Shown here: positions 52,264-60,687 of the stretch, in pieces | Layout: each line of letters opens with the position of its first letter | How positions within the stretch are numbered: the stretch's first letter is position 1 | From: an uncultured Euryhalocaulis sp. | Lineage (GTDB): Bacteria; Pseudomonadota; Alphaproteobacteria; Caulobacterales; Maricaulaceae | DNA length: 64,000 nt | Reading direction: 5' to 3' | NCBI GenBank assembly: GCA_913055605.1 | Contig: CAJXKJ010000009.1 | Coordinates: forward strand, 1 to 64,000 | The notes under the pieces: generated by a model | What the model saw: the letters and a program-made list of their open reading frames with translations, nothing else | Database searches by the model: none | What the model was told of the DNA's origin: nothing | Made by a program: the position numbers and the translations under genes

Positions 52264-52485
52264 GTTCAGATTTATGTGCGCGACAACAATGTCGAACAGG
52301 CATTGAAAGCGCTGAAAAAGAAGATGCAGCGTGAAGGCACGTTCCGCGAAATGAAGCGGCGCTCCTTCTATGAGAAGCCGTCCGAAAAGCGCGCCCGCCA
52401 GAAAGCGGAAGCGGTGCGCCGGGCCCGCAAGCTGGCGCGCAAGCGCGCCCAGCGCGAAGGCCTGATCGCGGCCAAGCCGCGCTAG
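52261..52485 (+). CDS. rpsU: 30S ribosomal protein S21
   Basis: 74 residues if started at CTG 52261: (M)[61 protein letters not shown]..., an unmistakable alphaproteobacterial S21. The ORF-track start at 52084 would add 59 non-conserved residues spanning the promoter. The next in-frame GTG (52276) would delete the first beta strand and lie too far from the Shine-Dalgarno sequence. S21 binds the 30S platform and aids mRNA selection. The gene is followed by a strong terminator. Confidence 0.95.
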   Translation: MVQIYVRDNNVEQALKALKKKMQREGTFREMKRRSFYEKPSEKRARQKAEAVRRARKLARKRAQREGLIAAKPR

Positions 52486-52510
52486 CGGCTTCTCGCACGC
52501 CGAATGTGAA

Positions 52511-52543
52511 AAGCGCCGCCCACCGGGGCGGCGCTTTTTGTTT
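52511..52543 (+). terminator. Rho-independent terminator of rpsU
   Basis: AGCGCCGCC (52512-52520) pairs with GGCGGCGCT (52527-52535) across a 6-base loop and runs into TTTTTGTTT. The stop codon of rpsU is 26 bp upstream. The AAAA preceding the stem could give some function for the convergent gene as well. Confidence 0.92.
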
Positions 52544-52570
52544 GCCCGCTATACGGCCTGAGACGCGGGG

Positions 52571-53221
52571 TCAGTCCGCCGCGAAGCAGTAGAAATAGCC
52601 ATTGCCCCCGGTGCCCACGAGCGCCTCCTGGCTGCAGCCCCGGGAATTGTGCGCCGAGTTCAGGGAGCTGGGATTGTCGCCCCCGCCGGTGCGGTCGAAA
52701 TGGCCGACCCGCGCAGCGCCGTCGCCATTGGCCGTCCAGTTCTGGCAGGTCGCGGGCTCGCCCGCCTCGGTCATGGCCAGCGTCCCGTCCAGATTGGCGC
52801 CGGTCAGGATGTCGTGCTGGTTGGGATCGTCGCCCCGGCCGTTCACCACGCCGCCCATTTCGTTCAGCGCGGTGGCCTTGGTGAACATCTCCGCCTCGCC
52901 GTGCAGGTCGTCGAGATCGGCGGCGACCATTTCGCCGTTCACATTATACCAGGGGCCCTCGCCGATCCGGTCCCGGGCGTTGACCGCGTCCATGCCGTCC
53001 TCGGCGCCGGCGCTCAGATAGGCGCGCCAGTCGCGGTCCGGCAGGCCGGCGGCCTCGGCCAGCATGGCGCAATGGGCGTCCGCGCCCTCCAGCCCGCCCA
53101 GATTGGCGCCGTCGCCGGAACCGGCGGAGGTAATGAAGAAACCGGGCTCTTCCGAATCCTGCGCCATGGCGGCGCCGGCGGCGGCGAGAGCGAAGATCGA
53201 GGCGGCGGCGAGAATGCGCAT
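52571..53221 (-). CDS. Exported lectin-like protein, unknown function
   Basis: 216 residues with signal peptide AAASIFALAAAGAAMAQD. The mature protein shows FFITSAGSGDGANLGGLEGADAHCAMLAEAAGLPDRDWRAYLSA, WYNVNGEMVAADLDDLH, and a C-terminal CQNW...SAHNSRGC...GNGYFYCFAAD with four cysteines in all. This pattern belongs to an exported C-type-lectin/endostatin-like fold family found across proteobacteria, with no assigned ligand. It is a single gene, convergent with rpsU. Confidence 0.75.
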   Translation of the reverse strand: MRILAAASIFALAAAGAAMAQDSEEPGFFITSAGSGDGANLGGLEGADAHCAMLAEAAGLPDRDWRAYLSAGAEDGMDAVNARDRIGEGPWYNVNGEMVAADLDDLHGEAEMFTKATALNEMGGVVNGRGDDPNQHDILTGANLDGTLAMTEAGEPATCQNWTANGDGAARVGHFDRTGGGDNPSSLNSAHNSRGCSQEALVGTGGNGYFYCFAAD

Positions 53222-53320
53222 ATGTGTCCTCCCGAAGGGTGTTTGTTTGGGAGGGACGCTAGCGCGCCGGACGCGCCGAGTCAGGGCGATGCACGCTGAC
53301 GTGAAGGCGCCAGCAGGCCG

Positions 53321-53581
53321 TCAGTGCTGTTCCTGGTCGTGCTCTTCCCCGGTTTCGGGGTCCAGCAGCCGGTGCGCATGGATGATGAAATAGCGGGTCA
53401 GCGCGTTGTCGACCGTGCGCTGGGCCGCGCCGCGCCAGGCCTGGTGCGCGGCGGCGAAGTTCGAATAGGCGCCGACGAAGTCGATCTTGGAGACGTCCTT
53501 GAACTCGACGCCTTTGACGTCCTTCAGCTCGCCGCCGATCACGATGTGCAGAAGCTGCTTGTTGTCCGGTTCGCTGCCCAT
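53321..53581 (-). CDS. DUF4170 domain-containing protein
   Basis: 86 residues; KQLLHIVIGGELKDVKGVEFKDVSKIDFVGAYSNFAAAHQAWRGAAQRTVDNALTRYFIIHAHRLLDP covers the whole DUF4170 domain, an alphaproteobacterial family of unknown function. It has no leader. It lies 81 bp upstream of pmbA's stop on the same strand, though transcription order places it downstream of pmbA. Confidence 0.88.
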   Translation of the reverse strand: MGSEPDNKQLLHIVIGGELKDVKGVEFKDVSKIDFVGAYSNFAAAHQAWRGAAQRTVDNALTRYFIIHAHRLLDPETGEEHDQEQH

Positions 53582-53662
53582 GCTGTCCGTCCTGCCTGTC
53601 CTCTATCCAGCCGCCGCGCCGTTATAGCCGAACGCAGTGACGGTAAAACCGGTCCCGATCCG

Positions 53663-55033
53663 CTAGAGCCCCGCCACCGACAGGGCGTCGACGCGCAGCG
53701 ACGGCGCGTTGACGTGGCGGCGCATCTCCAGATCCGATCCGGGCTCCAGCCGCGCGAAAATATCCTTCAGGTTTCCGGCCACGGTGATCTCGCTGACCGG
53801 CCCGGCGCGCTCCCCGTCCCGGATGGCGAAGCCGGCCACCCCGACCGACCAGTCGCCGGTATTGGGGTTCAGGCTGGGCCCGAACATCTCGGTCACCAGC
53901 AGGCCTTCGGAGATTTCGCTGACCAGCGCGTCCAGGTCCTTGTCGCCCGGCGCGATCCACAGATTGGAGGACGACACGCCCGGCGCGCCGCCGCCGCCGC
54001 GCGCGGCGTGGCCGGTGGTGGACAGGCCCAGCTGCGCCGCCGAGGCCATGTTCAGCATCCAGCTGGTCAGCACGCCGTCTTCGATCAATTCCATGCGCGA
54101 CCCCGGCACGCCCTCCGCGTCGAACGGGCGGGAGCCCGCCCCGCGCGCGATATAGGGGTCGTCGATGATGCGGATTCCATCGGCGAACACCTTCTCCCCC
54201 ATCGACCCACGCAGGAAGGAGACCCCGCGCGCGATGGACGGCCCGGCGATGGCGGAGGAGAACGCGCCGATCAGGCTGCCCGCGATCCGGTTTTCGAAAA
54301 TCACCGGACGCTTGCCGCTCGGCGTCTTGGCGCTTCCAAGGCGGGAGGCCGCGCGCCGCCCGGCCTCGTCGCCCACCTGGCGGGCCGGCTTCAGGTCCGT
54401 GGCGTGGCGGGCGCTGTCGGCCTCATAATCCCGCTCCATCGCGCCGTTCTTCTCGGCGATGGTCGCGACGCCGAAATGGTGGGAGCTGGCGCGCCAGCCA
54501 TGGCTGAACCCCTCGGTCGTGGCCAGCAGTACGCCGCTCGCGCCCCATCCGGCCCAGGCCTCGTCGGTCTTGGCCACGCCCGGCACGGCCAGCGCCGCGG
54601 CCTCGGTCTCCAGCGCGCGGGCTTCCAGCGCCTCCGGCCCCGGGATCGCCGCGTCGAACAGGTCCAGATCGGGAATTTCGGTCGCCAGCCGCTCTTTCGG
54701 CGCCAGGCCCGCCCATTCGTCTTCCGGCGCGAATTTCGCCATCGAGACCGCGCGTTCGGCCAGGCGCGTCAGCCCCTCGTCCGACAGGTCGGAGGAGGAG
54801 ACGCTGGCGCTGCGCTTGCCGACGAACACGCGCAAGGAGACGTCGCGGCCCTCGGACCGGTCGACGTCCTCTAGCTTGCCCTCGCGGGCGCTGACATGCA
54901 GCGACAGGCTCTCGGCCGCCACGGCGTCCCCGGCGTCGGCGCCGGCGGCGCGGGCGCGGTCGAGCAGGCTTTCGAGGAGGCCGGCGAACCGTTCGGGTTG
55001 CGGCGCGCCGTCTTCGGGAGGAGATGCGGACAT
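53663..55033 (-). CDS. pmbA: TldD/PmbA family metallopeptidase PmbA (TldE)
   Basis: 456 residues, the usual length. N-terminal LHVSAREGKLEDVDRSEGRDVSLRVFVGKRSASVSSSDLS and C-terminal VSSSNLWIAPGDKDLDALVSEISEGLLVTEMFGPSLNPNTGDWSVGVAGFAIRDGE are characteristic. It lacks the HExxxH zinc motif, as expected for the TldE/PmbA subunit, which pairs with TldD encoded elsewhere to trim modified peptides and gyrase-poison precursors. Confidence 0.93.
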   Translation of the reverse strand: MSASPPEDGAPQPERFAGLLESLLDRARAAGADAGDAVAAESLSLHVSAREGKLEDVDRSEGRDVSLRVFVGKRSASVSSSDLSDEGLTRLAERAVSMAKFAPEDEWAGLAPKERLATEIPDLDLFDAAIPGPEALEARALETEAAALAVPGVAKTDEAWAGWGASGVLLATTEGFSHGWRASSHHFGVATIAEKNGAMERDYEADSARHATDLKPARQVGDEAGRRAASRLGSAKTPSGKRPVIFENRIAGSLIGAFSSAIAGPSIARGVSFLRGSMGEKVFADGIRIIDDPYIARGAGSRPFDAEGVPGSRMELIEDGVLTSWMLNMASAAQLGLSTTGHAARGGGGAPGVSSSNLWIAPGDKDLDALVSEISEGLLVTEMFGPSLNPNTGDWSVGVAGFAIRDGERAGPVSEITVAGNLKDIFARLEPGSDLEMRRHVNAPSLRVDALSVAGL

Positions 55034-55102
55034 CGCGGTCCTGATTAAGGGCGCAGCCGCCCCGCCGCAAGCGTATGGGCTGGGCGCATCACAGCGGGCG
55101 CA

Positions 55103-55522
55103 TCACAGCCCGCATTCCAGCGTCAGGCGCGCGACGTCGTTGGACAGCTCGGCGCGCTCCTGCACGCCCCGGCCGGACAGCAGGCGCCCCGCCTCATCTT
55201 CGTCGCCGATCATGCGGGCGGAGAAATAGGCCAGGTCCCGGCCGTTGAACTGGGCCGCGGCGGCCTCGGCCAGGCAGGCGCAGGTCTGTTCGTCGCCGAC
55301 ATCGCGCACCGCGCACAGCATGGCGACGCCTTTTTCGTCCGCGGCCAGGTCCGGCGTCTGGGGCAGGTCGGCGAAATCCGGCGCGGGCTCCAGCGGCGCG
55401 GGCCGGTCCGGCACGTCGCGCACGAACAGGTCGCCCTCCGGCTCCGAAGAATCGCCGCACGCCGCCAGCAGGACCGCAAGGCCCGCCGCCGCCACGACCA
55501 TTTTGCCGATTCCGTGTCTCAT
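55103..55522 (-). CDS. Lipoprotein with one four-cysteine module
   Basis: 139 residues. Lipoprotein leader MVVAAAGLAVLLAACGD. One module spans CAVRDVGDEQTCAC to the final TLECGL: C-x10-C-x-C, then AYFSARMIGDEDEAG, then a last Cys about 50 residues on. The same module occurs twice in each of the next two genes upstream. Function not recognised; the gene is third in a same-strand set of paralogues. Confidence 0.65.
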   Translation of the reverse strand: MRHGIGKMVVAAAGLAVLLAACGDSSEPEGDLFVRDVPDRPAPLEPAPDFADLPQTPDLAADEKGVAMLCAVRDVGDEQTCACLAEAAAAQFNGRDLAYFSARMIGDEDEAGRLLSGRGVQERAELSNDVARLTLECGL

Positions 55523-55597
55523 GCCGCCCCCGAGCGCGGTGCAGCATATCCCGCCCGCGCCGGGCTGCGTAGCGGATTTCTTCGCGCGAACAGCGCC

Positions 55598-56260
55598 CTA
55601 GCGGCCCGCCGCCTGGATGATGCAGGGGGCGGAGGTGCGGGCGTACAGATCCGCCGCCCGGTCGGCCCAGCCCTCCTCCCGCCCCTCGTCCAGGGACTGA
55701 AGATCGCCGCGCGCGCCGCTGTTTATCGCGATGGCCGCCTCGAACGCCCCGTCGCCCACAGCCTCGCGCAGCGCCTCGGCCCGGCAGGCGCAGATTTCCG
55801 CCATCGCCGGCCGGCAGGAGGCGCGCACGTCCGCCAGCGTCGCCGCCGGGACGGGCGGGGCGTCCGGGTCGGGCGCATCGGGGGCGCGCTGGTTCAGGCA
55901 CAGCGTCTCGGCGTTCAGATAGGCCTCGGTCGCGGCGGTGCGCTGGTCTTCGTCCAGCTCCGCCCCGGCCTCCGCCGCGGCGGCCAGGTCGCCGCCATAG
56001 GTCGCGCCGATAAAGGCCAGCGCCCGCGTGCCGGAGCGCAGCATGCGCGTGCGCATGCAGTCGCATTCCGCGGCGGCGAAATCGCGCGCCCGGCACAGGC
56101 CGTCGAACAGCTCGCGGGCATAGGTCTGGGTGTTGCGGGCCGGGGGCGTGTGGCCGCTCTCGATCTTGTCGCGCGCGTCGTCCCCGCAGCCGGACAGCGC
56201 GAGGGATGCGAGCAGGATCGGAAGGACGGACCGCGCGGCCGCGCGTGTCAGGGGGCGCAT
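55598..56260 (-). CDS. Lipoprotein with two four-cysteine modules
   Basis: 220 residues from ATG 56260, which lies 13 bp inside the preceding gene; the ORF-track start is too far upstream. Lipoprotein leader SVLPILLASLALSGCGD. Module 1: CRARDFAAAECDC...LAFIGATYGGDLAAA...AETLC. Module 2: CRPAMAEICACRAEAL...ARGDLQS...SAPC. The CxC pairs and the FIGA..GD segment match its neighbours. The overlap means it is translated with the preceding paralogue. No known domain is recognised. Confidence 0.7.
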   Translation of the reverse strand: MRPLTRAAARSVLPILLASLALSGCGDDARDKIESGHTPPARNTQTYARELFDGLCRARDFAAAECDCMRTRMLRSGTRALAFIGATYGGDLAAAAEAGAELDEDQRTAATEAYLNAETLCLNQRAPDAPDPDAPPVPAATLADVRASCRPAMAEICACRAEALREAVGDGAFEAAIAINSGARGDLQSLDEGREEGWADRAADLYARTSAPCIIQAAGR

Positions 56261-56964
56261 GCGGCGCGCGCCTCCTCCAGATCGGCCCGCGCCTGTTCCA
56301 GCCAGTCCACGCCGCGGGATTCCGCCAGCGTGCGGAGCGTCTCCTCGTCGCCCAGATCGGCGGCGGCGATCAGGCGCACCCCGTCCTCGCCCAGCGCATC
56401 GAACACGGTCTCGACGCGGCAGCGGCATTCCGGCTCGCCCGCCGCGCCCAGATCGACGCAGACCGATACCGCGGTCTCGAACGGCGACTCGCCGGCCGGG
56501 CCGGGCGCGGCGGCCCCGGGAATTTGCGGAATGACGGGCGCGATGGGGTCGCGGGTGGCGAACGGATCGGCGGCGGGCGCCCCGCCATAATCGGGATCGG
56601 ACGCGATCACGCAGTCGAACTGGCCGTCCAGAAACGCCTCGGCCGCGACATTGCGCTCGGCCTGGCTCATCGCCGCCTCATAGGGCGCCGCGGCGGACGG
56701 GTCCGCGCCGAAGGCCGCGCCGATATAGGCCAGTCCCTCGAATCCGGCGGCGGTAACCACGCGGTCGCGCACGCATGCGCAGATGTCCGGCGTGCCGTTC
56801 AGCCCGCCGCAGGTCGCCGCGAACAGCGCCTCGGCCACGGCCTGGACGGGCGCCGGAACGGTTGCGTCCGCCTGCGGGACGGCGGGCGCGCCGTTTTCCG
56901 GCTCCCCGCAGGCCGCAAGGCCCAGCAAGACGGCCAGAATTCCCGCCATGGCGGCGCGCGTCAT
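56248..56964 (-). CDS. Lipoprotein with two four-cysteine modules (paralogue)
   Basis: 238 residues from ATG 56964 (GGAGAG upstream). Lipoprotein leader MAGILAVLLGLAACGE. Module 1: CGGLNGTPDICACVRD...LAYIGAAFGADPSAA...QFDC. Module 2: CVDLGAAGEPECRCRV...LIAAADLGDEETLRT...ARAAC. A Pro/Ala-rich linker separates them. It is the first gene of the three-paralogue set, and its end overlaps the next gene by 13 bp. The protein should be anchored in a membrane facing the periplasm, with cysteines in disulfides or binding metal. Confidence 0.7.
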   Translation of the reverse strand: MTRAAMAGILAVLLGLAACGEPENGAPAVPQADATVPAPVQAVAEALFAATCGGLNGTPDICACVRDRVVTAAGFEGLAYIGAAFGADPSAAAPYEAAMSQAERNVAAEAFLDGQFDCVIASDPDYGGAPAADPFATRDPIAPVIPQIPGAAAPGPAGESPFETAVSVCVDLGAAGEPECRCRVETVFDALGEDGVRLIAAADLGDEETLRTLAESRGVDWLEQARADLEEARAACAP

Positions 56965-57037
56965 GTCCCTGCTCTCCGTGTCATGCGGTCCCGGTCGCAA
57001 ATTTCAGGCCGCCCGAAACCCTCAGAAGCCCGAATGT

Positions 57038-57682
57038 TCAGGCCGCCAGCGCCCGGTCCATCGCCTGAGCCAGAACCTGCGGGTCCTGCGCGCCGGACAG
57101 GCCGACCCGCCGGTCGATGATAAAGGTCGGCACCCCGCGCACGCCCATGTCGCGGAACGCCGCCTCTTCGGCGCGCACCGCATCGCGGTCCTCGTCGCTG
57201 TCCAGCCGCGCGCGCACCGCCGCCGCGTCCATGCCGGCGGCCTGCGCGATTTCGCTCAGCACCGCGGCGTCGCCGATATCGCGCCCGTCGCGGAAATTGG
57301 CGGCGAACAGCGCCTCGGCCACCGCATCGCCCGCGCCCGCGATCTGAGCCCAGCGCATCAGGCGGTGGGCGTTCAGCGTGTTGGGGCGGATCGCGATCCG
57401 GTCGAAATGGTATTCCGCGCCGACCGCGCGCCCGGCCTCGGCCAGGCCCGCCCAGGCCTGTTCGCGCCGCGCGCCGGCCTCGTCGCCGCCGCCGAAAATC
57501 CCGCGCATATAATCCAGATACGGAACCCCGCCCTCCGGCGTGTCCGGGTCCAGCTCGAACGGCGCCCACACCGTCACGGCCTGCACGTCCGGCCGCAGGC
57601 GCAGCGCCGCCTCCATCCGCTTCTTGCCGAGCCAGCAATACGGGCAGACGAAATCCGATACGATCTCTATGCGAACGGTCAC
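57038..57682 (-). CDS. DsbA-family oxidoreductase (FrnE/HCCA isomerase-like)
   Basis: 214 residues from GTG 57682, preceded by ACAGGAGG; the ORF-track start is rejected. MTVRIEIVSDFVCPYCWLGKKRME gives the CPYC site of FrnE-like DsbA proteins, and RGVPTFIIDRR the cis-Pro loop. It has no leader, so acts in the cytoplasm as a thiol-disulfide or glutathione-type enzyme. It is divergent from pyk across 128 bp in which a TTGACC at 57758 is the only promoter-like element. Confidence 0.9.
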   Translation of the reverse strand: MTVRIEIVSDFVCPYCWLGKKRMEAALRLRPDVQAVTVWAPFELDPDTPEGGVPYLDYMRGIFGGGDEAGARREQAWAGLAEAGRAVGAEYHFDRIAIRPNTLNAHRLMRWAQIAGAGDAVAEALFAANFRDGRDIGDAAVLSEIAQAAGMDAAAVRARLDSDEDRDAVRAEEAAFRDMGVRGVPTFIIDRRVGLSGAQDPQVLAQAMDRALAA

Positions 57683-57810
57683 GCGCGCCTCCTGTCGGCC
57701 GGGCGTGAATTTTATGCGATGCGGCGCCTCAATTGAAGCGCGCCGGGCGTTTCGCCCTTGACCCGAGCCGCTGCTGTGGCGACGAAGACGCAAGGGAGTC
57801 AGGCGCACAC

Positions 57811-59232
57811 ATGCCGATCCGTTACACAAAAATCGTCGCAACGGTGGGGCCCGCCAGCTCCGCCCCCGACATGCTGACCCGTCTGCACGCCGCCGGCGTC
57901 GACGTCTTCCGCCTCAATTTCAGCCACGGAAAACACGACAGCCACGCTGCTGCCTTGGCCGCGATCCGGGGGGCGGAAAAGGAATCCGGCCGGCCGATCG
58001 CGGTCGTCGCCGACCTGCAGGGGCCGAAGCTGCGCGTCGGCGAAACGCCGGAAGACGGCGTGCCGCTCAGCTTCCGCCAGGACATCGCGCTGGAATGCTC
58101 AAGCGAGCCCAGCGAGGCCGGGACGATCCGCATCCCGCATCCGGAGCTGTTCGCGGCGCTGGAAAAGGACGTGATCCTGAAGCTGGACGACGGGCGGATG
58201 CAGCTGACCGTCACCGAGGCCGGCAAGGACCGCGCGACGGCGCGCGTCGATGTCGGCGGCCGGCTGACCAGCCGCAAGGGCATCAATGTTATCGGCGCGG
58301 CGCTGCCGGTCGCCGCCCTGACCGACAAGGACAAGGCGGACCTGGACTTCGCGTGCGAGGCGGGCGTCGACTATATCGCGCTCAGTTTCGTGCAGCGGCC
58401 GGAGGACGCGCGCGAGGCGCGCGAGCGCATCAAGGGCCGCGCCGGCCTGATCGTGAAACTGGAAAAGCCCTCCGCCCTGGAATCGCTGGACGCGGTGCTG
58501 GCGGAGGCCGACGCCGCCATGGTGGCGCGCGGAGATCTGGGCGTGGAGCTGCCGCCCGAACAGGTGCCGATCATCCAGCGCCGCATCATCAGCGCCTGCC
58601 GCGCCGCCGGGAAACCGGTGATCGTCGCCACCCATATGCTGGAATCGATGGTTCAGGCCGCAACGCCGACCCGCGCGGAGGCCAGCGACGTCGCGAACGC
58701 CGTGTATCAGGGCGCCGACGCGGTGATGCTGTCGGCCGAAAGCGCGGTCGGCCGCCACCCGACCGCCGCGGTCGCGGTGATGGACCGGCTGATCCGCGCC
58801 GTGGAGGCCGACCCCGATTACTGGTCCGAACTGGCCGAGCGCCAGCAGGAGCCCGAGCCCACCACCGCCGACGCGATCAGCGTCGCGGCGGCGAACATCG
58901 CCGCCGTGCTGGACTGCCGCGCTGTCGTCGCCTTCACCACGACCGGGTCCACCGCGCTGCGCCTGTCGCGCGACCGGCCGGGCGCGCCGATCCTGGGCCT
59001 GACGCCGCTGGTCGAGACCTCCCGCCGTCTGGTGCTGGCCTGGGGCGTGGCGCCGATCGTCACCCATGACGTCACCACCTTCGACGCCATGGCCGAAAGC
59101 GCGGAGAAGGCCGCCGCCGAGTGGGGCGTGGAGGCCGGGGAGCGGATCGTGATCTCCGCCGGCGTGCCGTTCGGCCGCGCCGGCAAGACCAACACGCTGA
59201 AGATCAGCCGCGTCGGCGCCGGGGGCGAGTAG
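57811..59232 (+). CDS. pyk: Pyruvate kinase
   Basis: 473 residues from ATG 57811 with AAGGGAG upstream. Family blocks: TKIVATVGPASSAPDMLTRLHAAGVDVFRLNFSHG, the catalytic-lysine/metal region GLIVKLEKPSALESLDAVLAEADAAMVARGDLGVELP, and the monovalent-cation segment VIVATHMLESMVQAATPTRAEASDVANAVYQGADAVMLSAESAVG. It converts PEP and ADP to pyruvate and ATP, the last step of glycolysis or Entner-Doudoroff. Single gene; no terminator is obvious after the stop. Confidence 0.96.
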   Translation: MPIRYTKIVATVGPASSAPDMLTRLHAAGVDVFRLNFSHGKHDSHAAALAAIRGAEKESGRPIAVVADLQGPKLRVGETPEDGVPLSFRQDIALECSSEPSEAGTIRIPHPELFAALEKDVILKLDDGRMQLTVTEAGKDRATARVDVGGRLTSRKGINVIGAALPVAALTDKDKADLDFACEAGVDYIALSFVQRPEDAREARERIKGRAGLIVKLEKPSALESLDAVLAEADAAMVARGDLGVELPPEQVPIIQRRIISACRAAGKPVIVATHMLESMVQAATPTRAEASDVANAVYQGADAVMLSAESAVGRHPTAAVAVMDRLIRAVEADPDYWSELAERQQEPEPTTADAISVAAANIAAVLDCRAVVAFTTTGSTALRLSRDRPGAPILGLTPLVETSRRLVLAWGVAPIVTHDVTTFDAMAESAEKAAAEWGVEAGERIVISAGVPFGRAGKTNTLKISRVGAGGE

Positions 59233-59341
59233 GACGGCCTGCGCTTTCACCCCCCGGGCGCTTGCCCTCTGGGCGTTCACCATTGCGTCAAATGACCCAA
59301 GCGTGATTGGGGATGGGCGCGCCCGTGCCTAAGATGGCCTC

Positions 59342-60079
59342 ATGAGGGATGTTCTTGTCAGTCTGACAGCCGTCCTGGGCCTCGGGGCGGGCCTGGCCGG
59401 TCTGTCGGCCGCGCCGGCCGCGGCCGGGGACGCGACGGCCCATGGCCGCCCGGTCGTGCTGGAGCTGTTCGTCAGCCAGAACTGCGCGGCCTGCATGCAC
59501 GCCAATACGGCGCTGGCGGAGATCGCCGCGACGCGCGATGTGCTGCCGCTGACCTATGACGTCGATTATTGGGACTATCTCGGCTGGCGCGACACGCTGG
59601 CCCATCCCGAATTCACCGCCCGCCAGCGCGAATACGCCGACCGCTTCGGCCAGGCGCGCGTCTATACCCCGCAAATGGTGGTGGACGGCCGCGAGGCGGG
59701 GCCCGGCGGCGACGGCGTGCGCATCGAATCCGAGATCAAGAGCTGCCAGAAGAACGCCGCCCGCACGCCGGAGCTGAAGGCGCGGCGCGAGGGCGTGCAG
59801 GTGGCGATCGAGATCGGCGCCGGCCCGGCCCAGGGCGAGGCCGCCGACATCTGGCTGATCGGCTTCGAGCCGGGCGAGATTCGCACCAAAGTCGGGGCGG
59901 GGGAGAATGAGGGCCGCGAATTCACCGTCACCAATCCGGTGCGGCAGGTCTCCCGCATCGGGGCCTGGACCGGGGAGGCGGCCGAAATCCGCGCCGACGC
60001 GCCGGACACCGGCGGATTCGCCGTTCTGGTGCAGAATCCGGACGGCGGGCCGATCCTGGCCGCGGCCTCCGGCCACTAG
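59342..60079 (+). CDS. DUF1223 domain-containing exported thioredoxin-like protein
   Basis: 245 residues. Signal peptide SLTAVLGLGAGLAGLSAAPAAAG. The DUF1223 domain follows: VVLELFVSQNCAACMHANTALAEIA with a CxxC at the thioredoxin position, then VDYWDYLGWRDTLAHPEFTARQREYADRFG and VYTPQMVVDGREAGPGGD. Family function is unknown; periplasmic redox is suggested by the fold. Confidence 0.9.
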   Translation: MRDVLVSLTAVLGLGAGLAGLSAAPAAAGDATAHGRPVVLELFVSQNCAACMHANTALAEIAATRDVLPLTYDVDYWDYLGWRDTLAHPEFTARQREYADRFGQARVYTPQMVVDGREAGPGGDGVRIESEIKSCQKNAARTPELKARREGVQVAIEIGAGPAQGEAADIWLIGFEPGEIRTKVGAGENEGREFTVTNPVRQVSRIGAWTGEAAEIRADAPDTGGFAVLVQNPDGGPILAAASGH

Positions 60080-60141
60080 GCGCGGGGCGGATTCGGGCCT
60101 TCGGTCCTAAACGCCTGAATTTTCGGGAATTTGGAAAGGTT

Positions 60142-60224
60142 GGCCGACCGGCTGGAGGGTCCAGGACCCGGGGGCTGGGGGGCTAATTACCTAGCCCTGA
60201 ACGTCTCCAGACCGGCCGACGGCC
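60142..60224. ncRNA. Candidate structured RNA or leader (nested inverted repeats)
   Basis: An outer imperfect stem pairs GGCCGACCGGCTGGAG (60142-60157) with CTCCAGACCGGCCGACGGCC (60205-60224): 6 + 4 + 5 bp with bulges. It encloses two hairpins, GGGTC-CAG-GACCC (with 60157-60169) and GGGCTA-ATTACC-TAGCCC (60180-60197). This gives a three-way-junction-like shape in the 232-bp gap before the DUF2794 gene. The strand is not decided, no U tract follows, and no known family is matched. Confidence 0.3.
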
Positions 60225-60311
60225 CTCTATATGCCTGCCGGTCAAGGCGGCTCGCGGGCGAAAATTGGGCAAGTTCGTGGCGCGGCTTAAAAAATCTGTA
60301 AGATAGGCGGC

Positions 60312-60683
60312 GTGACAGGCGACACTTTCGACCCGCGCGGGGGGCCCAAAACCGGGCCGCGGCCCGCGCACCTGAAGCTGGAACGGCTGATCGCGTTCGA
60401 GCGGCGGGAGCTGGATGAGATTCTGCGCGCCTATGGGCGCGGCGTGGCGGCCGGGGAATGGCGGGACTACGCCATCGACCATCTGCGCGACCGGGCGGTG
60501 TTCAGCATTTTCCGCCGCGCCAGCGAGGCGCCGCTCTACCGCATCGAAAAACGGCCCGCGCTCGCCCGCGCCCAGGGCGCCTATCTGGTCATGGCGATGG
60601 ACGGGCGCATCCTGCGCCGGGGCCGCGACCTGTCCATGGCGCTGCGGGTGATCGAGCCGCGCCAGCTCCGCCTGATCGGCTGA
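60312..60683 (+). CDS. DUF2794 domain-containing protein
   Basis: 123 residues from a GTG start. LIAFERRELDEILRAYGRGVAAGEWRDYAIDHLRDRAVFSIFRRASEAPLYRIEKRPALARAQGAYLVMAMDGRILRRGRDLSMALRVIEP covers the DUF2794 family, restricted to Alphaproteobacteria and uncharacterised. It ends four bases before the zapE start, so they are likely co-transcribed. Confidence 0.9.
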   Translation: MTGDTFDPRGGPKTGPRPAHLKLERLIAFERRELDEILRAYGRGVAAGEWRDYAIDHLRDRAVFSIFRRASEAPLYRIEKRPALARAQGAYLVMAMDGRILRRGRDLSMALRVIEPRQLRLIG

Positions 60684-60687
60684 TCGC

